Below are positions 36,976-49,640 of a DNA stretch of 64,000 nt, piece after piece (positions within the stretch are counted from its first letter, which is position 1; each line of letters starts with the position of its first letter). The DNA lies in contig CM060733.1 of NCBI GenBank assembly GCA_030704615.1, positions 24,802,001-24,866,000 of the forward strand, in the 5' to 3' direction. The translations under genes were made by a program, and so were the position numbers. A model generated the notes under the pieces. It worked only from the letters and a program-made list of their open reading frames with translations. It was not told the origin of the DNA and searched no databases. The DNA is from Takakia lepidozioides. Lineage: Eukaryota; Streptophyta; Takakiopsida; Takakiales; Takakiaceae.

Positions 36976-39900
36976 ATGTCTGGCGTGCACACAGTGTATG
37001 GAGCACGCGATGTTGTAGAGGAGAGTGCTCTGAGTAATGGGTGTGCGGAAGGTTTGAAAGGGATCAGGCTCGATGTCCGTGAAGATGAGAAGGAGGACGA
37101 AAGCAAGAAAAAACCCAAAAGGAGGGGGAGGAAGAGCGTGAAAGTATCCTGGCATGGTGGAGCGATGCGGGTGCGAAGGACGTGCAGACGTTGGGGGATC
37201 ATTCTCGCCATAGCTGCCTGCTTGCTATTCTTCCTGGAGGTGCGCATTCTGTCTCCAAGTCGCTTGAATTCACCAAGTAAACCTACCACCCTGGTCTCTT
37301 CCCCTTTTTCCGGTGCTCCTTGGAAGTGTTTATCACTATTCTCTTTGGTTTAAACGGGAGATTGACAGACAAAGTCGACTCTGCACACAGATTTCCACGA
37401 GGGTACTTCTTTCCATGCCTAGATTTTTTCATGCGTGGAATGGGTGTAGGATGTACCTGAAGTATGGTATGCAAGTCTCTCTCGCTCTCTCTTTCTCTCT
37501 CTCTCGTATGGAAAGTCGACTGCTTGAAGTGCTGGCAAGAAGAGAATTCTGACGCTGTTTGGTCCTGTGGGCGTCATGGATTGTTCAGAGGACAATGCTG
37601 GGGACAACCATGGTCTCGGCAAGGCGAAAACGGTGCACAGCAACCTCAACAACTTGGACATGCCCACACGTATGGTTGCGGGCGTACACCAACGTAAGTT
37701 AGGCTCGCATTGGATGTGAGCACTGCTCGTGGCCTTTAGGGAGGTGGCTTATTGCAATAGCGAGTGTTAGTCGGAAGTAGATCACACTGGTACTGACAGG
37801 TTGATCCCCGTGGGGACTTGATACATTGATGTATCTGCCATTGCAGAATTCTGTCTGTTCTGTTGCACAACATGTATTTCAGCTGATAGTACATTGGAAA
37901 TGCATCTTGCGCTCTGTAGTCCCATCACAGGATTCTTATCCGGCCATTAGCTGGGCTTCTTCTTAGTGTTTGCTTGCTTTTAAAATTGTGACCTCCATTT
38001 GGTGCATGGTGTTGCATAATCATAGTCTGGTGTCTGTATTCAGCTTGCCTACAGTTGCTGCAAGACCATGAGATACAGTCACTGCAACTACCACCCCCAA
38101 GTGCGTCACCCGTGAAGGAGCTGCACTATTGGTCCGATGAAAGCTCTACTTTTTCTGGAGAGCCAACTATGGCTCAGCGATCAGCCAGCTTCCAGGTCAG
38201 GAGTCACTTTACCACTACCCTCCACCCCACCCTTTTTACACCACAGCACAATGCTCCCTGCTGAACCAAAAAACCTTAAACCCAAAGCACATGGCCCAGG
38301 CACATGCGCTCCCTAACCTCCTGCATCCCTACAAATGTGGGAGGCAGGTGAAGGACATAGAGGGGGGCTTCGTGCACATACTCTGATCGTACTCAGCCTC
38401 CTAGCCTCTTTGGTTAGTAAAACACTGTTTACTTAATTATTTTGATTGCAGATGATGGTGGCTATGGTGCTGTCTAGGTCTGCACAACAACAGGCATTGA
38501 GAGCAAGAGGCAGGCCAGGGTACTTTGCAGGTCCCTATTTACAGGGATGCGCTGAGGGACATAGGACGTACTTAAAAACCTCCTTTCACATACCTCCTAA
38601 CCTCCTCCATTCTGAGGATATTAGGATGCGCATCTTTAGGAAGGAGGTTGGGAGGCGAAGATGCACATGTGCGCCGGTTAACACCTTCCCTTCCCACCTT
38701 GTTCCTCTTCCTCTTTCAACCGCAGAACAGCCCTCCATGCTGAGTGAGTTCCTTGAATCTAGAGCACCAGGTTTACACTGGCTGGCTTCCACTTACACTG
38801 TAAAGCAATATCCAAACATGTCTGTCCAAGCTTCCATACTGGTGTCTGTGTCACCTGGCCACGAATGGCATCTTTGTTGCTTGAATGCTTGAAACGATGT
38901 AGGGTTGCATAGAGAGTGCCTTGTCTGTTAGACAGTCATCAGTTATGTCGAAGTGGGCTGAGGCAGGGTTGGTGGTTGTAGATGGAGGAAAGCATGGAGG
39001 TGCACTGTGGGTGGTGCGGTGGCGGCAGTGGGTTTGACATTGACGCTGTCGACAAGGCTTTTATGGACACATGTAGTGTGGTCATAGTAACATGTGCATT
39101 TGGGGGTGGCGATGATTTGCACCAGCCCATTGGCTACACCAATGCCTCTGTGGCCAAGGTGATTAACGTGGACTGCTTTGCTTCACCTAACCCTAGTTTG
39201 CTATTGCTGTCACTCCTTTTTTCATTAAGCATGAAGATTTCCAGTATGACTCCTTAATCCTTCATCCTTGAGATCTTTCTATTCCAGTGCAACCACTACA
39301 TTCATTTGAGAGGCAACTTCTGGACAGTTTGGCAGATGCTGTTCGAGACACTTTGGGAACAGGAAACCATGTTTCATCTTTTAAGATTGATGATATTGAT
39401 GATGACACTGATGGATTCAAGTAAAAACCAATATGGTCCACAAGTTTGTTGTAAGTTTGTTTGCGTCTCCAGTCATCAGACAGAAACTTCATGCTTCAAG
39501 CTGTTATCACAGACAGTGGACAGAGAGAGGCTACCACTATGTTTTCCAAACTGAATTTTTTCACTTGTTGGTGTTGTTTTTATTGTTCCTGGTGATGCGG
39601 AGCCTTCTATCAAACCAGCTCTCTGTTCCATTGTGAAGACCACATACATTTTGGACATCTGGACAGATTTCTGGATACTGAGAGACAATTTTGAACAAGG
39701 AAACCCTTTTGGACCAGTTTTCAACAAAGCTAACGAAGATTCTCGCTGGTAAAGCAGGTCTGCTATGTTGCATTCTGGGATGAGGTGACACAGGAGACAC
39801 AGGTGAATGCGGGTAATGATCCAGGTCCTGATCGCAGCATAGGGCTGTGGCGTATTGTGCTGGTCCACAATCTGCCCTTCGCTGACCAGCGCCGCAATGG

Positions 39901-41075
39901 AAAAATTCCTAAGGTAAGCATGGTCCTCACCTTCTGTCCTCTGTTCACTTCTGTATCTCTGCGGCTGGGTGTCCTGGTTCTGCTGTTGGAGTCATTGGAA
40001 ATAGTTGCTGTGGAGCCTGAACAAAGCACGCTGCCTAAGAAGACGGTGTATAGTTCTGCATGTGAGTTGCCACAGTAATGGAACTGATGGAAGTACTTGG
40101 CTTGCCCTATTTCTTGAGGAATTGTCATTCTTTATTGTGAGTTAGATTAGTAGTACAGGTGCTTCACTGGTGTACAGCAGGAACAATTCAAGTCAAGCTC
40201 CTGGTAGAACTGATATGTAATGCCATGGCAGATGTTGAGCCACCGACTGTTTCCAAGTGCACAGTACAGCATTTGGGTGGACTCAAAGTCTCAGTTTCGG
40301 AGAGATCCGATTGGTGTTTTGGAGGCACTACTATGGAGACCTGGTGTGGTGTTTGCCATCTCTGAGCATGGTGCACGCAGCTGTGTTTACAAGGAAGGGG
40401 AGATGGTTGTGAAGAAGCATAAGGCCACACCAGAGGAAGTGGCTATTCAACTTGACCAGTATCGCTCTGAAGGCCTGCCCGAGAGTGCCCGCTTTGATGG
40501 TCACAAGGGTAAGTCAGCAGCGCACATCAAAATTTCTGTAGCTGATACTTTGAAAACTTCTCTTTCAGGACTTATATATGATAGATAGGTATACACATGT
40601 GATTGGCATGCAAATTCAGTAGAACAGTCCTTTCTGATGCCTGCCCCTTAAGTAAATTAACTTGAAAGAGTTGATTGGATAGTTGGACATGCATAATCTC
40701 CTTGAGAGAGACTTAAAATTGATATGGATCTTGTTCAGTGTATTGACATCCACTAAGACACTATCAATTGTTCTCCTTGTGTGTTTTGAGTATTGGAGTT
40801 TGGTTTTTCACTGATGGAGTGGGATCTAATGTGCTGCAGCGCTTGCGGAAGCATCAGTGATAGTGAGGGAGCATACAGGATTGACCAACCTCTTCATGTG
40901 TGTGTGGTTCAATGAGGTGATGCGCTTCACTGCACGTGACCAACTAAGCTTTCCCTTTGTGCTCACCCGCTTTCGTCTGTTGCATCCTCACATGTTTCCT
41001 GTGTGTACGCGCAAAGCACTTGTAAATAGTCTGGGTCATGTACGCAAAGCCCAACCTCTACTCCTGGACAGGTAA
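36976..41075 (+). CDS. DUF616 Golgi glycosyltransferase-like protein (MUCI70/TOD1-type), 7 exons
   Basis: Homologue of plant DUF616 proteins such as MUCI70, linked to pectin and cell-wall polysaccharide synthesis; the activity here is inferred. Exons: 36976-37239, about 37540-37693, 38044-38195, 38982-39158, 39758-39913, 40232-40508, 40840-41075, giving about 471 residues. A basic cytosolic tail (KKKPKRRGRKS) precedes a signal anchor at 73-88. Then come NNLDMPTRMVAGVHQ, a Cys-rich HCGWC block, CSVVIVTCAFGGGDDLHQPIG, FADQRRNGKIPK, the strongly conserved YSIWVDSKSQFRRDP, AISEHGARSCVY, KKHKATPEEV, REHTGLTNLFMCVWFNEV and FTARDQLSFPFV. The phases of exons 2 to 7 agree. The 3' end of exon 1 and the start of exon 2 are the least certain, because a CT-rich stretch near 37470-37505 offers several acceptor sites. 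Confidence 0.9.
38560..38690. repeat. Imperfect inverted repeat in intron 3 of the DUF616 gene
   Basis: A CCTCCTAACCTCCTCC arm near 38596-38611 faces GGAAGGAGGTTGGGAGG near 38639-38655, with gatgcgcatctt and aagatgcac also opposed. It could be a small hairpin or a degenerate miniature transposon. Confidence 0.4.
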
Positions 41076-42937
41076 TTGGCACCAAGTATACATTGCGTTT
41101 CCCATTCTTTAATGCGTTGTAGGTGGAAGTAATTGTATTTATACAGCCATATGGCTTGATGGTCATAGAGCCCACCTTCAGCTTGGACAGACAAGGAATG
41201 AGGCAGGAGGGAAGACCAAACATAGAGACGAAAGCCACTACCATTGGTCAAAGTGTATTCCATGTGGATTTCGTCAGATTGCAATAGGGTCTTTGACTTC
41301 ACCCTTCCAGCAGTTAATGGGATCAACTACGTTCTTGGAAGGCTTGGCTGTAAAATCTTGCTGATGTATGCATCTCGTTCTGAATCTAAATCGAGTCTGT
41401 CTCTTGAGAGTGAATGATTTTTTGCAGAAACTAGTCTGTGATTGAGCACACAATAGTGGATGATGAATCAGTCAGTAGGAAACTTCAAGCTCCTTCAATT
41501 AGAAAAACAGCATTTTGGTCAAAAATAGGTGTAAGCAATTCTGACACTGACATGGCGTCTTGAGCATTTCAAGGAAAACCTTATTCACCTCAGGGCAGTA
41601 AGTCCTGACTTGTAGTGGGCTCAAAATATTTGAAAACAGAGAAAGCTAGAATGATTGTCATTGAGTTCTCTTTCGGAATGTCCAGTGTTAAGATGTTGCT
41701 CTTCAAGTATAGGGGCATAATTCCTCGTGCGTTCCAGTCACCATTGATGCTTCACCTCTTCATATTTTAGTCAAATGGAGAACCTTTCACTAAATTCAGG
41801 AAGGAGAGGGTAGACTCCAGCTGAAGTCAGCATAATGAATTAATAACCGGGCCTCCTGCTTTGTCAGGGTTTGAGTCTATGTATCACATCTAAGTGAGTG
41901 AGTGCAGCCCACTCTCAATGTACAGATGTAGTCTATTTTGGCCTCTTGCAGGCTTCTCCAAGCAATTCAAAATCGGATGCAGGATATATTCCGTATCTCA
42001 ATTTTCATCACAACATTTTCACAACAAAGCAGACATCTGCGCCTACCCGCCAAATTTGACCATGAACTTTCAGTAAGAGCTCCTTTCAAAACTTGCAATA
42101 AGACTTAGAACTTCTACTTGCATTAAAACCAAAACATACGCTAAGACTACAAAAGGGTACTTCACCCCAAAGGGCTACTGGATTCCAAGAGCTCCTTTCA
42201 AAACTTTCAATAAGACTTTGAACTTCTAGTTGCATTAAAACCCAAACATGAGCTAAGACTACAAAAAGGGTACTAAGAACCACTTCACCTTCCGGCCCCT
42301 GCCCCCTTTCCACGGGTGGCGAGTGGGCTCTATAAATACCAGTTCCTGAGATTTTTCAGTGGAGACAGAACCAGGTTGCCTCTTGGTCCAGGGAAGGCCA
42401 CACTCCTACCTTATAAATATTAGTGTTGCAATGACCACACTGCCCTTAAATAGACTCCATAAAGGTCTCTCTTACCCCCATGCCATCCAGTGCCATACCC
42501 AGAACTAGCTCACACTAGATGCAAAATCCCAAGGCTGCCAAAAAGTGTACAGTCAGTCATGGTCCAAAACAATTGGTTCCTCTGAAGCAAAAAATCCACT
42601 GAACTTGAAGTTTGTATACAAGAACCCTCGAGTAGTGCTTAATTCGTCCGTCATGGCCAACACTTGTGCCCCACAAAGCTTACGGATGATCCCCAATAAG
42701 GTTGGGTATCTTTCTATCACTCTGCTATCAACACCTATCCAATTTGCAACACCATTTTCTGGGCTGCTTTAGTGGGAAAGGAGAAAAGGTGATGTCAGTA
42801 CCACATTGAAGCTCCAACCATTTCCTTTCTTGTCTGTCTGTCATCCTAGCAGTAACATGGGCCCGCCTCAGATTATCTGGTAGACTTGCAACTATGGTCC
42901 ACCATCCGTGCTAAAGGCTCTCTCAAACTAACAAACT
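41076..42937. other. Intergenic spacer between convergent genes
   Basis: Lies between the DUF616 stop (plus strand) and the presumed end of the minus-strand gene. No gene is seen. It holds the 112-base tandem duplication listed separately. Confidence 0.5.
42076..42275. repeat. Direct tandem duplication, period 112 bases
   Basis: A block starting agagctcctttcaaaact at 42076 is repeated at 42188 with about a dozen differences, through gactacaaaa and gggtac. It is non-coding. Confidence 0.8.
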
Positions 42938-45900
42938 TCAAATAAAACACCTCTTGTCCACATCAGTTGGCATTCCCACATCAGGTTCTTTCAGTCTGCA
43001 TGACCTCTGGCAATGGCTTGGGTAGTATGTGGGAAGGTACATTTCTACCACTCGGATAATGTAACCGTTGGTGAAACACCTCTGCAATTTGGTCTGCGAA
43101 GTCAGGTCCCATCGGCTGATGAGGGAGGGATCTTCAGCACAGCAGACATAGATTGAGGTCACTGCACTTTCAACCACTACCAGTGTTGAGCCAACCTGCA
43201 GCATAGAGCAAGTAGATTTTGAGAAATTTCACACCAGAGGAAGAAAGATAAATTCATTAGACCATGCTCAGAGCTTTACAAAAGAAGGAAAAAAAGTTGT
43301 GTCCACAGGACGCCCAAAGCAAAACTGACAGACAAAGACCAACACAAAAATCAGGGGACAGTCAAGGCATCCAACCAGTATCATGCCCATGAGCATGGAG
43401 GTGGCGCCCACGACAGCCACACAGTCTCTATGCACAAACCATACCCAATGCCCACACAGGTTCCTGCACTCAGCAAGGATGTATTTTAGTTGTCAGATGG
43501 CTGTGTGAAGGGCCTCACATCCAAGGACCCCACTGACATTGGGTTTTCCACTGCTTGAGCATCCATAGGTGGCCCTAAATTGTGTGAACTAAAAGGACCC
43601 CCTCTTGATGAGCTTGAAGTAGTTGCTGTGGTGACATGTAGTGAAAGGCTGTGATTTTTACATAATTCTTCCGACAAAGAGCGGTGGGCTTCAGCATCTG
43701 GGATTTCTCGACATAGGCTTAGTTTGCTCTTTGTATTCAGATCACCTGCTTCTGGTAGTGGGTCTCTGGAAGAGCACAAACGCATGACTGGTGTCTTCTC
43801 TAAAGGCAGTGGGAGCTCATCGTCTCTAGGTGAGTCTTTAGAAGTGCCACCTACAGCTAATAGCAATGATTTTTCCAGTGAGACATTGGTATTCGGCTGC
43901 AGCTTGTGGGAGTTTTCTTTATCCCGAGTCTGCTTGCCTGGCTTGCTCAAGTTCAGAGTTGGTGACAGGCTCTCCATATTTGTTGCTGACTCATTCTCAG
44001 TCTTGTTGTCAGGCAGGAGCTTCTTGCTAGAATCTGAAGTCCTGTTAATCCCGAGATGGGACCTGGTGTGCATTGCAAATTCAGCTCGAACTTCATTACA
44101 AGTGGCGTGGGATCTCAGCTCACTGCTTGAAGATAAGTCCACTGAAGCCCTGTTCATGATTAAGAAAAAATCACTTCATGAGATGCTTAACTTGACCAAG
44201 TAAATGTGCATCCTCTCAAGGGTTGCTTTGGAGTGTGTAGCAAAAGTTCTACAACAAGAGTGCATACTAATCTGGCTTTAGATAAAATCTATGGAAAGCA
44301 AGCTGATACTCACTTCCTCTTCCGCTTTCTTCTGGCTGACCCTGTTGCAGCTTTGAGAAAGCAGTGTTCACCAGATAACTGACCTTCCACAGGCTCAGGA
44401 TGGGGTTCACTGCCCCCTCCCTTCTTCTCACAATCTTTTTCACCATCTCCTGCCTTCTTTTCACCAGCATCTGCAGACTTTCACCACACAGTGTTGGTGG
44501 AATGCATGGGACAGACAATACAACGTACCTTCCCAGCCTCTTGTTCAACAATACTCACCCCAGGAAGATGCCAATAACATTCATACTTGAGAAAGTTGAG
44601 GAAGGTAGAATCACACTGACAGAACAATGTGCATGCATCTGGTTCAATAACCTTTGGAGATAACCAAATGTTTGAACAACTTCTCCCTGATTCTGGTGAG
44701 GCAGATTATCATATGGAGAGTAAAACAGGTTGCAGATATGCTGAAGCGATGGCTGTAAAATATAAAACAGAAAAGAGAGCGATGAGACCACTTTGCTTTC
44801 CAGTCCTAGGATTCCTCCTTCCTAGACTTTTCAAGTTTCGAAAGAGTGGTGGAAGTCACCTGTGAGGGCTGCTGGTAGCCATCTGTTACTTGGATCCTCA
44901 AGTTTATAATGGTTGTCCAAACTCTTTCTTTCTGGCAGACTTACCAACAGGCCATGTTCCTCATTCTGATTGCCCCCACTCACCCTCAACTGGCTGCTAC
45001 CAGCTCCAGCCATAACATCCTCCATTCGTGGTGCGACATAAGAGCTCTCTTGAGATTCACCTGTGCCGGTGTTACTCAGTTGCCCTTCACCTGCCTTGCA
45101 ACAACTCACACTAGATTTTGGAACAGTTGTATCCATGTGCCCACAAGGTTTATCTGCCATATCTCTGGAAATCAGAGTGCAAATACTACACTGAGCTTCA
45201 ATCACCTTCCCAGTAGTCAGCCGCCCTGTACTGCTTCTGGTAAGATCTGTGAGGCCCACACTTCTACATTTGGAGTTATCCAGTTCAACAAATTGATTGC
45301 CCGTTGCTTGATTATGTGATGCTCTTTCTTGCTCGGTTTCTAACTCCCTACCAAACAATCTTCCTTTCAATCCCACTGTCAAAAGATTTGGAGGCAACAC
45401 CCCTTGTCCATCATAAACAATGTCTCTCACTGAACACTGCCCAGGCAGCCTCTCCTCTGAAGCTGACGAAGAGTTGTTCAGGAGGAACATATGGTCCACT
45501 GAAGAAGGAGATCCAGTTGTAGAGGATGGTGTCCTTCCAGGCGACATTGATCCTCCTCTGTAAGCTTCCAACGGCACACCTACTTCCCTTCTTCCAATAT
45601 CCCCATGGGCAAACTCTGAATTTCCTGAATTTATGAGGCTCAGTGGATACCCTCTACCACATACGTAACCTGCAAACCCAGTATCTGTTTCACACATTGC
45701 AGACAACTGTTCCTTGTCTGTCAGATGATGTGCTTCAATATCTCCAGACTTGGCTTCTGTTAACTCGTCTAAGCCCGCACATGGAGGAATGTCTTTTCTC
45801 TCAAGTATTCTTGACCCAGTTTCATCAAAATGGGTTTCATCACCAGATGTGCTAGCTTTGGGATCGGATTGTGTTGTGTGCTCCTTGTTGGATAAATTTA

Positions 45901-48900
45901 TGCCAGTCACAAGCTTTTGACCTTCACAACCCCAACTGGTCCTTTTCTCTGCCTGGCTTGCTTCACCTTTCTTCAACTTTTCCACGAATTCGTCCATTGG
46001 GCTGTGGCAGAAGGAAGAAAGTATAATGGGTCATTTTGAATCTGCACTTGAGCCGCATTGAGTGCATTTACATCTTTATCTAGTAAAAAATTCTGATAAG
46101 TAGATATTGCCCCCAACATCAAAGTTGTGGTGAAAAAGACAGCAGCCTTACCTAAAGCAACGCATGCCAGATCCACTCAGAAGACTGCTGATGCGCCGCA
46201 CAAGCTCTTGCTCCATTGCTACCCTGACCCGCTTGCCAAGTTTTGGAAGCACTTTGAGACAACCTTAACGTAGAGTTTTGGTAAAAATTATGCATTACTA
46301 TGTAAATAAGCAAACCTTTGTACATCAATGGTGGGCAAGCCCTTGAACACTGAATCTGCAGCACTGTAGGCAACTGCTTCACCGGGTCCTGGAACAGGGG
46401 ATCGCCCTATCTTCGTCCCGGTGCCCCCACATCTCTTTAAAGCCACCAGGAAGGAATCATACATGCAATTAACTTCCAGAGGAGTTCTGGTAGCAGTTGG
46501 TTTGTTAACAATCGGTTCTCGCCACTGGGTCCCAAAAATAGAAGAACAGGAGGTTCCCAACCAGCTGCATCATGCAGATAAGGAGGATAGCATGATCTTA
46601 CAGGAAAAGTTTGTCAGCTGCTAGCCGGTACACACCTTCCATTTTGAGTTCCTGGAGAAGCAGACCACCAGTATTCCATTAATTCCTACGACCTTCTGCC
46701 AAATTTGAAACTAGTAGAGAAGAGTGAGAGTGAAGCAACTTGTGTGTTCTACATTAAGCACCTCCCTCCCTCCCTCTCTCTCTCGTTATAAAATACCTTC
46801 TCTCTCTCTCTCTCTCTCAAAAGCCCAGGCCCTCCTGAGGCCTAGTTTTTGGGCAAATCACACACAGAAGATTGATGCTTGTGTGAAGGGATTTCTAGAG
46901 GATATCTGGAAAACCCGGATTAATTCTTTATATGGAGGTAAGTCTTACTACCAACGTCAGCCCCTGACAGAGGTAGGTTCTGTCCCTTTTGTTCCCGCTC
47001 AAACTGGGCGCGGGGTCAATGGCCACAAGGCTACGGCAAACAACGTCTTATGAGTACAATCTCTCTCACAACTGAGACAAGGAAATAGGAAAAGTAAGAC
47101 CTCAGCAAGGGTACCATTGACATCAATAAAGTGAAGCAGCATCTTTCCTCTGGCCTGTAACACAAATGAAAACATGACATCAGCAGAAATTATTGAGACA
47201 TTACAACCTTGTACCAAGTAATGCATCTGTTCCTGCAAATGAGACTTGCAAGCTTGGCTAGCTTTGCTGCCAGCTTGAGATTATGAAGCCCATCTGATGT
47301 CGAAAGAAAATCCCCAAGGAAAATTTAATGGCACTTCCACAAAGAGCCACAAACACTCTCAAAATAAGATCAGACATTTTCCCCAAAAGCCTCTCACTGG
47401 TGCCCAATATAGTTAATCAGAAGAGTCTTGTTACTAACAATCAATCAAACCTCCTATTCAAGTGTGCACCTGCATGATTTGGAGCTCAGTTTCCATCTTC
47501 CTAATTAACACTCCCCGTGCTTGATTCATCCGAGACATCTCAAGGCCTGCACACATAACCATGATGATCATCAAGGTGTCCTTGTTGCAGGAGAGCTCAA
47601 AGACAGTTCGTGTGGAGCAGTGATGGCTTGCCATACTCCGAAGACCAATCATTGAGTAAACAAGTCATAACATCATCAAATCAAAGGGCAGGTGGAAGTG
47701 GAAGAAGCAAACAGGAAGGGGTACCGATTGAAGGAATAGCAGGGACAAGTGAAAGTTCTTGGGCAAGCCATAGTGCATCCCAGGCTTCTTGCAAGGCCTG
47801 CAGCATACACAATCTTTTGATTATCATGCCCTCATAAAAACCATTTATCTGGTTGCAGTGAAGGGCTAGATCGAGATGCAAGGTCAACTAGCGGCCTTCG
47901 AGAAGATGTCAAATAGAACAGTTCATTAACTCGAGCTGTCATCCAGTAGTGGCGTAGGAAGCATCATTTGTTGGTCTAGCTCCCTATGTATCCTTTGTCA
48001 ACAACCCATGTTCCCTCTCTCCCCTGCCCACTTGCACTTTCTCTGCGCATAAGCAATGTTTCTCTAAGAATCCACATGCTATTCCTGCACTTACTACAAT
48101 CCCCTGACCTTCTGTCATCTAAGCCCTATCTGAATACATTATCAATTGGTGCATCCGTCTGCTAAAGACTGAAACAGACTATGGCAATGACAAAAGTGCT
48201 CCTCTATAAAGATGCAAGACCTGCTAACTTGTCTATCGAAACAAGACATTCCCATAAGGCTGATGTCTAGCATAAGACAGTGAAATCGAAAGGAGGACCT
48301 GAGAAGTTGATGCTATAGTCTCATAACTATTCAAGAGAAAGTCAAATGTGCCTGCTGACGCTGCCAATTCCATCATAACTTCAGCCTCACGACGATTTCG
48401 GACACTGCAAGGTTCCAAAGAGTCAAATCATGGGCTAGAAGGGCCTAAAAGTCTTGATTCCTGTCCTCGTTAGGAGACTTGCGATTACTCACACATACAG
48501 GAGGAGAGAGAGCACAACACATTAAGGGAGGAGAGAGATAACTTGAAAACCCCTCTCTGAAGACCAGGGCCTGCAAGAGTTCTGATATCCAGGACTCTAA
48601 CAACCTTCAGATGGTCAGAGGAGCTTCACACTTGGAGAATGGCATGGAAGGAAAGAAAGTGAAATATGCAAACTTCTTGTTTATATGGCATGCATGCACA
48701 TGCAGTCAATAATACCCTCTGGCAGGTCGATTTTACAGAGGTGACGAGACAGATGGGGGGGCAAGAGGGATCAATAGAACTGTTCATAAAAGCATCCTAA
48801 GAGTAGATTGATCTTAATGACAGTACGTCATTTGAGTGTCACTAGACCTGTGTAAAGGTACAATTATGAGTGCATATTTTGATTAAAAATGTACCCTGGA

Positions 48901-49640
48901 AAATCCTGCACATACAAACAATCTTTAGTGGACAAATAGTAGAGCAGGATAGCAAACATCATGCTTCAGCCGTGGTCTCAAAACAGACTGAAAACTCCGC
49001 ATGCTCTCAGACAAATTCACCTCCGTGCAACAGAGAACTTGACAATATGCCCTTAACCTTGCCAACCACTATCCAGGGTACTTTTGGCAAAATTTTCGGA
49101 ATCGCAGATTGACTCCAACACTGAAAGTTTTAGGACCGTGAAACTCACAAAAACTCCTGCCGCAGAATTTCAGAGGAAAGTAAAGCCAACCATGATGCAA
49201 AAGAATAGCGTACCGTAAGACCAGTACATCCACAGGTACACTGAGCACTCTTGCTATTGAAGACTGCAGGTATGTCTCTTGATCCAAGTTGTATCCTTCT
49301 GATTGCTCCCGTAAGAGTACATCTCCAGCCGATTCCTGGAGGTGCACGTGCAATCACCCAGCGCATCTAGGGGTTTCAGGTAAGAGATATCTTATAAATG
49401 TAACATCTCTTTCTACGATAATATGTGGATTGCACAGCATCACAACGACAGTCATTCTTCCTCTGTGGCGTTGAAAGCGATTAACTTGCACTGCGGCAAA
49501 CCCTTACAATCAAACGCCGGGAACAAGAACAGACCATCAAACGTGATCGGAAGGCAGATCCGGGACGCAGACATGAATGTCGTGGAGGAAGGCAGATCCC
49601 TGAAAATTCCCCAAAACATCACGCACCACATTTGTACCAC
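42938..49640 (-). CDS. Multi-exon gene for an unrecognised, low-complexity, probably nuclear protein
   Basis: Not recognised. The phase-consistent 3' part, in coding order, is 46388-46316, 46251-46152, 46001-44860 (about 380 codons), 44470-44314, 44149-43519 and 43195-42938. If the last splice is not used, the frame stops at 43486. Probable earlier exons are 49335-49214 joined in phase to 48404-48299, then about 47797-47725, about 47640-47468 joined in phase to 47154-47101. The links between these and the first exon are unresolved. Upstream segments look globular (EAEVMMELAASAGTFDFLL; KLGKRVRVAMEQELVRRIS). The large exon and those after it are rich in Ser, Glu and Lys, with a basic RRKRKRK cluster that would serve as a nuclear localisation signal. 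The optional last exon is again globular (STLVVVESAVTSIYVCC). A LINE fragment lies antisense in the intron after 47101. Confidence 0.55.
46735..46818. repeat. (CT)n-rich tract at the 5' boundary of a LINE fragment
   Basis: CCTCCCTCCCTCTCTCTCTC, a short unique spacer, then a second CT run ending at about 46818, directly against LINE sequence. Confidence 0.85.
46819..47068 (+). mobile_element. LINE 3'-end fragment inside an intron of the minus-strand gene
   Basis: Almost identical to 20230-20475: the aaaagcccaggccctcctgagg block, an end-of-ORF WANHTQKIDACVKGFLEDIWK-like stretch, the gtaagtcttactaccaacgtc block and aacgtcttatgagtacaat, then CT repeats. It is 5'-truncated, starts and ends in CT, and its near identity to copy 1 indicates recent movement. 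Confidence 0.9.
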
